Origin: Cynocephalus volans
Lineage: Eukaryota > Chordata > Mammalia > Dermoptera > Cynocephalidae
Direction: 5' to 3'
Assembly (NCBI RefSeq): GCF_027409185.1
Contig: NC_084463.1
Span: 52,198,907 to 52,262,906, forward strand
Length of the DNA: 64,000 bases
Shown here: positions 58,835 through 64,000 of the stretch, one piece after another
Position numbering within the stretch: the first letter of the stretch is position 1
Layout: each line of letters begins with the position of its first letter
Translations under genes and position numbers: made by a program
Notes under the pieces: generated by a model
Database searches by the model: none
Told to the model about the DNA's origin: nothing
The model's input: only the letters and a program-made list of their open reading frames with translations

Positions 58835-59314
58835 TGTTGTGGGGTGAATGCACAGGGGAATCCAAGACCAGCATCAGTGTTGTAGTTTTATAGCTCTTTA
58901 TTTTAGTGTTGCAGCTCTTTGCTCAATGTTACAGTGCCTCTTTTTGCTTGCAAGCAAGGAGAGCACTGGGGAGCAAGAACTCCTAGACCAGTGTCTCCCT
59001 CAGAACAAAGGAAAAGACCCCCTTATATAGCCTAAATTCCCACCCTTTTCCCTCACAGGTTCCCATTCAGGCCCTCTTATGTAAATGAGGGATGCTGTCC
59101 TGCTAATTTGGATTGGCTGATTGTAGGACACAGTCCATTGGTCACTTTAGGAGTCTAATTTGCCTCTGGCCGCTGGGGCGGGGGTGAGGCTGCTGTTATC
59201 TCATAGAGGGCAGGTGCAGGAAGCAAGCAGGGTAATGGCAGGGGCCAGAGTCTGCAGTGGAGCATAGAGTTTCTAAAACAGTTTCTCAAGTAGAAAAGGG
59301 AAAGGCCTGCAACA
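58835..59314 (-). mobile_element. Solo LTR nested between pol and env of the class I provirus
   Basis: 480 bases from 'tgttgtgggg' to 'gcctgcaaca' (TG...CA). 'ctctttattttagtg' gives AATAAA on the minus strand, and 'ccttatatagcct' a TATA-like box. Flanks 'gtgtt' and 'ctgtt' are a 5-base duplication with one difference. Not related by eye to the host provirus LTR. Confidence 0.8.
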
Positions 59315-59960
59315 CTGTTAACGAATTTTGGGTAAAGTCTCAGGTGCTAGTTTTGCCAAGGATATGTGATACCAGGGGGCCTTTCCTAGTACTTTTACTG
59401 ATACGGGGGTGGTGAGAATTACTGTAGAAGGCCCTTCCCAACATGGCGAGAGAGGCTTTGGGATTCGGGTTTTAATATACACTTGTTGTCCCGGGCTCAG
59501 TTTAAAGACGATGGTGGGGAAAGGATGAGGTAATAGTAGGTTGGCCTGTTTCCTAAGAAGATCTCTAATGAGTGAAAGAGTAGGGAGATACTGGCCTAAA
59601 GGTGATAAGCTGAAAGGGCGAGGTGTGAGAGTGAAGGGTCTGCCATACATAAGTTCGAGGAGGCTGAGGCCTGTAGGGTTACAGGGGTGAGCTCGTAGGC
59701 AAGTCAGTGCTAAAGTACGAAGTTGGGTCCAAGAGAGGTGAAGTTCCATGGACATCTTGGTGAGGTGTGTTTTTCTGAGGCGATTGCGGCAAGCCAAAAC
59801 GTAGGATGATTATAGAGGTGAGAGCATGTGTCATTCTCTGAAGTGCAGAGAAAAGCCTCAACCCAAACTGAAAATGTGTCTACTAATGTTAGAAGATAGC
59901 ATGTCCTTTTGTGGGGCAAGTAATATAAGAGCTGAAGAGGTGCATAGGGGTTCATAGGCT
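59315..59960 (-). pseudogene. Integrase remnant
   Basis: The part near 59850-59900 has L-V-D-T-F-S-V-W-V-E-A-F, with the first catalytic Asp. The 59318-59797 frame has the C-terminal region (P-T-G-L-S-L-L-E-L-M-Y-G-R-P-F, Q-Q-V-Y-I-K, W-E-G-P-S-T-V-I-L-T-T-P). The sequence goes from F-G-L-P-Q almost directly to N-R-L-R-K-T-H, so the second Asp and the Glu of the D,D-35-E centre are deleted. Confidence 0.8.
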
Positions 59961-59982
59961 ATATGAACTGAATTATGTAAAT

Positions 59983-60429
59983 CTAAAAGGGTTTGCTCAG
60001 CTTGTGTGGTAGGGAGGACATAGCGAGTGGAGAGAGTATACCAGTTGTCCTTTCTCTGTGCCCCCCCAACTGCTGGACGTGTTGTATATCTTGGGGTGTG
60101 TATTGTGATAAGGGTGTAGTGGCCATGAGAAGGACCTGAGCAGGAGAGGAAGAGTGGGAGCCTGGTGATTGAGCAGCCTGTTTTGCAGTTAGATCTGCCA
60201 GTTTGTTTCCCTGGGCTATGGGGTCATTGGAGTTTTGGTGTCCTCTGCAGTGTATAACCCCAACCTCCTTTAGGAGCTGTGCAGCCTCAATAGCTTGTGT
60301 TAGATTTACTGTGGCATAACCCACCCAGAGGGTGGGTGTGGAGGTGGCACTCCCATCTACGAACTGTGTAATGTGATGTGGGGGGTGTGTGGAAAGGGAC
60401 CAAGAAAGAGGTCTGAAGCCTCCATGCAA
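59983..60429 (-). pseudogene. RNase H remnant
   Basis: Contains F-V-D-G-S-A near residue 23, A-A-Q-L-L-K-E-V-G-V, C-R-G-H-Q and N-K-L-A-D-L-T-A-K-Q-A-A, the usual RNase H order ending in the catalytic D of the N-x-x-A-D motif. The middle part is shortened. Confidence 0.8.
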
Positions 60430-60673
60430 TTGTGTTCTAAGGATTATGAGTGTTTTGGGATGAGAGTGGCTGGATTTAAGGGAGGGTAAGGTTTGAAGGA
60501 GAACTGGGAGTTACAATGGAAGTAAGGTTAATAAGTTGTAGGTGGAGAGCGGAGAGAATTATCTTGGCCTTATGGCTGAGAAGGTCTTGACTGTTTGTTG
60601 TCCAAAAGTTAGTTTATAGCTTTTTTGTGTTAAAGGGCGGCTGCCACCAAGACCTGTAAACAGGGCACCCATC

Positions 60674-61780
60674 TCAAGCTGTGGTGTCTAGTTTTTTAGA
60701 GAGGTACCAAACTGGAGAGAAAATATCTCCTGCCTTTTGTCCCAAAACCCTGACTGCCAATCCTTGGGTTTTAGTGATGTATAGGATAAAAGTTTTAGTG
60801 ATCCTTGGGATAGAGTTGGGACGGATAGAGCTGGTGCTGAGAGGAGAGTGGCCTTTAATCACTGGAAGGGAGAGTGTATGGGCTTTGTGGGTCTAAAGGA
60901 ATGGCAGGATCCCCTTTGGCTGCCTCATAAAATGGTTCTGCTAGCACATCAAAGTTAGGAATTCATAGGTGAAGATACCCTGCAAGCTCTTAGAAAGAAA
61001 GGATTTCACTCTTTGAGGTAGGAGTAGGGAGTTCAGAAACTAGAATCTTGTGATCCAACATTATTTCTCTAGTGTTGGGGGTGAGGTGGACTCCCAAGTA
61101 GGTGACTGAAGTAGAAGAAATTTGGGCCTTCCTGGGGGACACTTGATATCCCCTGGAGGCCAGAATATTAAGGAGGCAACAGTGTGGGCCTGTGAATCCT
61201 CATAGGAGGGGCTACAAAGGAGGAGGTCATCGACATACTGTATTAAAGTGCTAGAGGTTGGAGGGAAATTCAGATAAGAAGCTAAGGCCTGGCCAAAAAA
61301 GCAGGGGCCATCCCGAAACCCCTAAGATAGAACTGTCCAAGTAAGTTGTTGGGAATGACGTGTGTCAGGATTACTCCTGTACTAGATGGTATGAGCCATT
61401 AGGCTTTATAACCAGAAGAATGGGTGTACTAAAAGGTGAGTGGGCAGGTTGTGAAAGACAAGAAGAAAGGAGTTTGTGTATGATGGGTTTTAAGCCTATT
61501 AGGTGTTTGTTAGTGATAGGGCATTATGGGACATCAGGGAACAAAGAGGGGATCTGCAATTTGACAAGGATAGGGGAATAGTGCATAGCAACGGAGGGAG
61601 AAGAAACATCCCAAACTAGGGATTAACTTTGTACAAGGGGGAGTGGTAGGTGGAAGCCCCAGGGCTAGGTCTCGGTGTGGCCTGTGACAGGAGTATTGTA
61701 GTTGGAGTTAAAGTGTTTAGCATAAGAGTAGCATTGAAATTGAAAAGAATGTCCCATCACAGTAAGGGGGCTGGGCATTG
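60674..61780 (-). pseudogene. Reverse-transcriptase remnant
   Basis: The catalytic Y-V-D-D is encoded at 61226-61237 on the minus strand, followed by L-L-L-C-S-P-S. The connection part at 60674-60862 has Y-I-T-K-T-Q-G-L-A and P-V-W-Y-L-S-K-K-L-D. Frames are broken throughout. Confidence 0.85.
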
Positions 61781-61884
61781 AGGAATTATTTAGAATTTGT
61801 GTGTGAATTGGGTGTGAAGTAAGATGCAGGAAAGGTGTTGAGTGATCTGTGGGCAGTATTCTGATTCTGTGACTGTGACCTCTA

Positions 61885-62015
61885 CTATTGTGATAGAGGA
61901 TGGGGCTGTTGGTCCTGCATATTCAGGAAGGGTAAATTAAATGGCCCCTGTGTCAGTGACAAAAGAGATGGACTTACCTGCTATGAGGAGAGTTACCCTG
62001 GGCTCACGTGTGGTG
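61885..62015 (-). pseudogene. Protease remnant with D-T-G-A active-site motif
   Basis: On the minus strand F-V-T-D-T-G-A is encoded near 61941-61961, the aspartic protease motif. Two codons later a stop interrupts the frame. Confidence 0.75.
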
Positions 62016-62197
62016 ATCTCCATGAGGACTTCGTGCCCTGGGCAAAGCAGAGAAGCTCCAGTAGGGATGGCAATGAAGCCAAAGGCTGTAGTTTGGAGAC
62101 TGGGCCACTTCCTCTCTGGGGAGTGGCACAGTCAATCTCCCTGTGATCTGGCCATTTGCAGTAAGGACGGGGCACGATTAGAGGGCCTGGGGCCTGG

Positions 62198-62890
62198 TTA
62201 ACTGCATTTGAAGTAGTTTCTGGGTGGCTTGCCTCTTAAGGCAGCCAGCTTTGGAGTATGTGAGCCATGGATGGCATTAGCCAGGAGCTGGTATTTGGCC
62301 TGATCTCTTTTATAGTTTTTTTGAATATCAGGGGCTGATTGGGTAATGAAATGAGAGTGTGATAGAGCCATGCCTGCAGGGGAGTTTGGATCTGTACATG
62401 TGTATTCATGTAAAGCCTCAGAGAGACAGGTTAGGAACTTGCCGGGATTTTCGGTGGATCTCTGTATGATTTCTATAAGCTTGTCATAATTGACTGATTT
62501 GTGAGTAGCCTTTTGGAGGCTGTAAAGTAGATGTGAGATCATGTTATTCCAGACATCTTGATTCCCAAGTCCAGCCTAGTAGTTCCAGTTTGGGTCCATG
62601 CAAGGAACAGCAACAGTTCCTCAGGCCACCTATTATTTTGAGCATGTACCTGAGCCACCACCCAGACCTGCTCCCTGTACATGGACTCAGACAATTCCTT
62701 CCATCTCAGCCACCTCATGGAAGAGTTATAAAAAGCTGGAGCTGAGGCGGGGTTGTTACCTGATGAAAGTGGAGAACGGGAGGAATTAGGCTGAGGACAA
62801 GAGTCTGGAGGCCAGATGTGGGGAAGAGAGAGAAATGTAGATGGCTGATGGATCAGAAGACTGATCTTAGTCTGGAAGGGGAGGTTGAGC
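62198..62890 (-). pseudogene. gag capsid remnant
   Basis: The 114-residue frame at 62198-62542 carries the major homology region (I-I-Q-R-S-T-E-N-P-G-K-F-L-T-C-L-S-E-A-L) and I-T-Q-S-A-P-D-I-Q-K, typical of gamma-type capsid C-terminal domains. 62539-62892 holds the preceding part (W-R-W-K-E-L-S-E-S region in another frame). A single-knuckle nucleocapsid relic (C-K-W-P, H, C) follows near 62145-62175. Confidence 0.85.
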
Positions 62891-63511
62891 ATGAGCTAGG
62901 AGAATTTGAGACAGGAGAGTTTTGACAGAGTGAAGAACACGTTCAGAGATAGGAGAAGGCCTGAACTTAAAGGAATTTCTGTCTTGCCACTTCAGTGAGT
63001 ATTTAAATTGACAGTGCCATATTGTGGCCACTGGGATCCATTGTAACGAGGCATTTGAGTTTTAATGGCTCCCTGGAGGCTGAGAAATTAGCCGGGACAG
63101 CCCAGACCATAGAGTGTGGAGGTATGGATCTTGAGGATCCCATGTCGAGGGTAAGAAAGGGCAGTCAGTCCTGGGAGAAGAAGAGTGCCAGCAAAGGGCA
63201 TTCCCTATGGTGCCCACCTTCTTTTCAAGAGAAAAGCCACCTACTGGCTAGAGGAGCATCCTCCCAATAGAGAAGAGTTCCCTTGGCCACATGCCTGGGC
63301 TTCAAGAACGAGAGAGCAAGATGGGGAATGCGAGATGAGACAGGGCTGACCCATTGACTCACCTTGAATTGAGGCCGGTGTTGTATGTGTTGGTCTGAAA
63401 TGGAAAAAGAAGAGAGTCCCAGAGGCATCCAGTTTTGGCAGGTCTGGAAAGTGCAGCTGGGAGCCAATCAACCCAAGAGAGGGGATCATTCAATGGTTCA
63501 GCCAAGACCCT

Positions 63512-63529
63512 TCCTGTGTTTCAGCACCA
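63512..63529 (-). other. Primer-binding site, tRNA-Phe-like
   Basis: Coding-strand sequence TGGTGCTGAAACACAGGA. It resembles the complement of a tRNA-Phe 3' end (TGGTGCCGAAACCCGGGA) with three mismatches. Confidence 0.7.
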
Positions 63530-63530
63530 T

Positions 63531-63901
63531 AATACAAGAAAGTGAGCCGAGGTGCCGGGTACCATTCAAGCTTTATTAAAGAAAGAAATCTGCTGGGCTG
63601 TACTCAAAATGGAGGAAAGCCTGGGACTGGCCTGAAAATGGTGGACAGCACCAGGTGTGGGGGTGGTAGAGCTTATATAGTGTGCCAAGGGCTGGCTGAC
63701 ACCATCAAGGAGGGTCATTATGCTAATGTAGATCAGGGTGGAGAACTGTATCCTTGCAGAAGCAAAAGGGGATTCTGTTTAAGTCAGGAGGCTTCTTGTA
63801 AAAGGAAGCGGGGAGGGGCTTGTTGCTGGAGTGGAAGACAGGGCTGGCGGCTATTTTGTGTTCATTGTGTGCACAACGGCACTGGTCATGTACAAAATCC
63901 A
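63531..63901 (-). repeat. 5' LTR of the class I provirus
   Basis: 'caagctttattaaagaaaga', 'gcttatatagtgtgc' (TATA box on the minus strand), 'tcaggaggcttcttgtaaaa' and an end '...caaaatcca' corresponding to TGGATTTTG at the U3 start. Sequence after 63901 is flank. Confidence 0.85.
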
Positions 63902-64000
63902 TTAATGTGCAATGGTTCTTCCTTCTTAAAGCATTCCTTGGGTCTCCCTAAGGTATTTTTCAAATATTATTGAGACCAATCCCCAAAGCATTCATCATTA

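Larger units (their letters stand above)
56995..63901 (-). mobile_element. Defective class I (ERV1, gamma-type) provirus
   Basis: On the minus strand, in order: 5' LTR, tRNA-Phe-like primer site, gag capsid, nucleocapsid remnant, protease, reverse transcriptase, RNase H, integrase, (nested solo LTR), env SU and TM, 3' LTR. Every gene has stops or deletions. The layout and primer site suggest an HERV-F-like group. LTRs differ by perhaps 20-25 percent by eye, so it is old. No clean target duplication seen. Confidence 0.9.

Overview
This is eukaryotic, mammalian DNA: AT-rich, full of L1, MaLR/ERVL and ERV pieces, with introns and CpG-island promoters. The lineage is probably Dermoptera (flying lemurs, Galeopterus/Cynocephalus). 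About sixteen SINEs carry a head resembling tRNA-Ile, several are dimers with a second tRNA-like half, and all lack a long tRNA-unrelated body. That is the layout known for colugo CYN SINEs. The lineage call rests on recall of that family, not on a search.

The one gene I can model in full is a KRAB C2H2 zinc-finger gene on the minus strand. It has a CpG-island promoter at about 37.0-37.6 kb, a 64-bp exon ending in the ATG (30413-30476), a canonical 127-bp KRAB-A exon (25422-25548) and one terminal exon with all the fingers (20970-23425). The splice sites are in phase and predict 861 residues. The finger array has a decayed N-terminal block and a homogenised C-terminal block. It ends at an in-frame stop next to a MER2/Tigger-like transposon that replaced the rest of the array. 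A second CpG island at 0.4-1.0 kb is a duplicate of the first promoter in the same orientation, so a paralogous gene should lie off the left edge. Two further, decayed and inverted copies of the promoter block lie at 6.6-7.3 and 12.9-13.5 kb. The window therefore looks like part of a tandem KRAB-ZNF cluster.

Layout: 0-1 kb CpG island (promoter copy 1). 3.5-7.3 and 10.1-13.5 kb are two direct copies of one block (L1 piece, flank, decayed promoter). 7.3-8.2 kb is copied again at 52.1-53.0 kb. 17.9-18.9 kb holds two adjacent minisatellites. 20.5-37.6 kb is the zinc-finger gene. 38.5-41.5 kb has MLT1 LTRs, SINEs and a degenerate telomere-like (CCCTAA) tract. 42-44.4 kb has candidate LTRs. 44.8-51.6 kb is a minus-strand L1 split by a 3.4-kb provirus with betaretrovirus-like gag and gamma-type env. 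53-57 kb is SINE-rich sequence without genes. 57.0-63.9 kb is a defective class I provirus (gag, pro, pol, env, both LTRs, tRNA-Phe-like primer site) with a nested solo LTR.

KRAB zinc-finger proteins are known as TRIM28-recruiting repressors of retroelements, so the gene and its retroelement-rich surroundings fit together, but nothing here identifies its target. Repeat names come from recalled consensus patterns. Identities are by eye.
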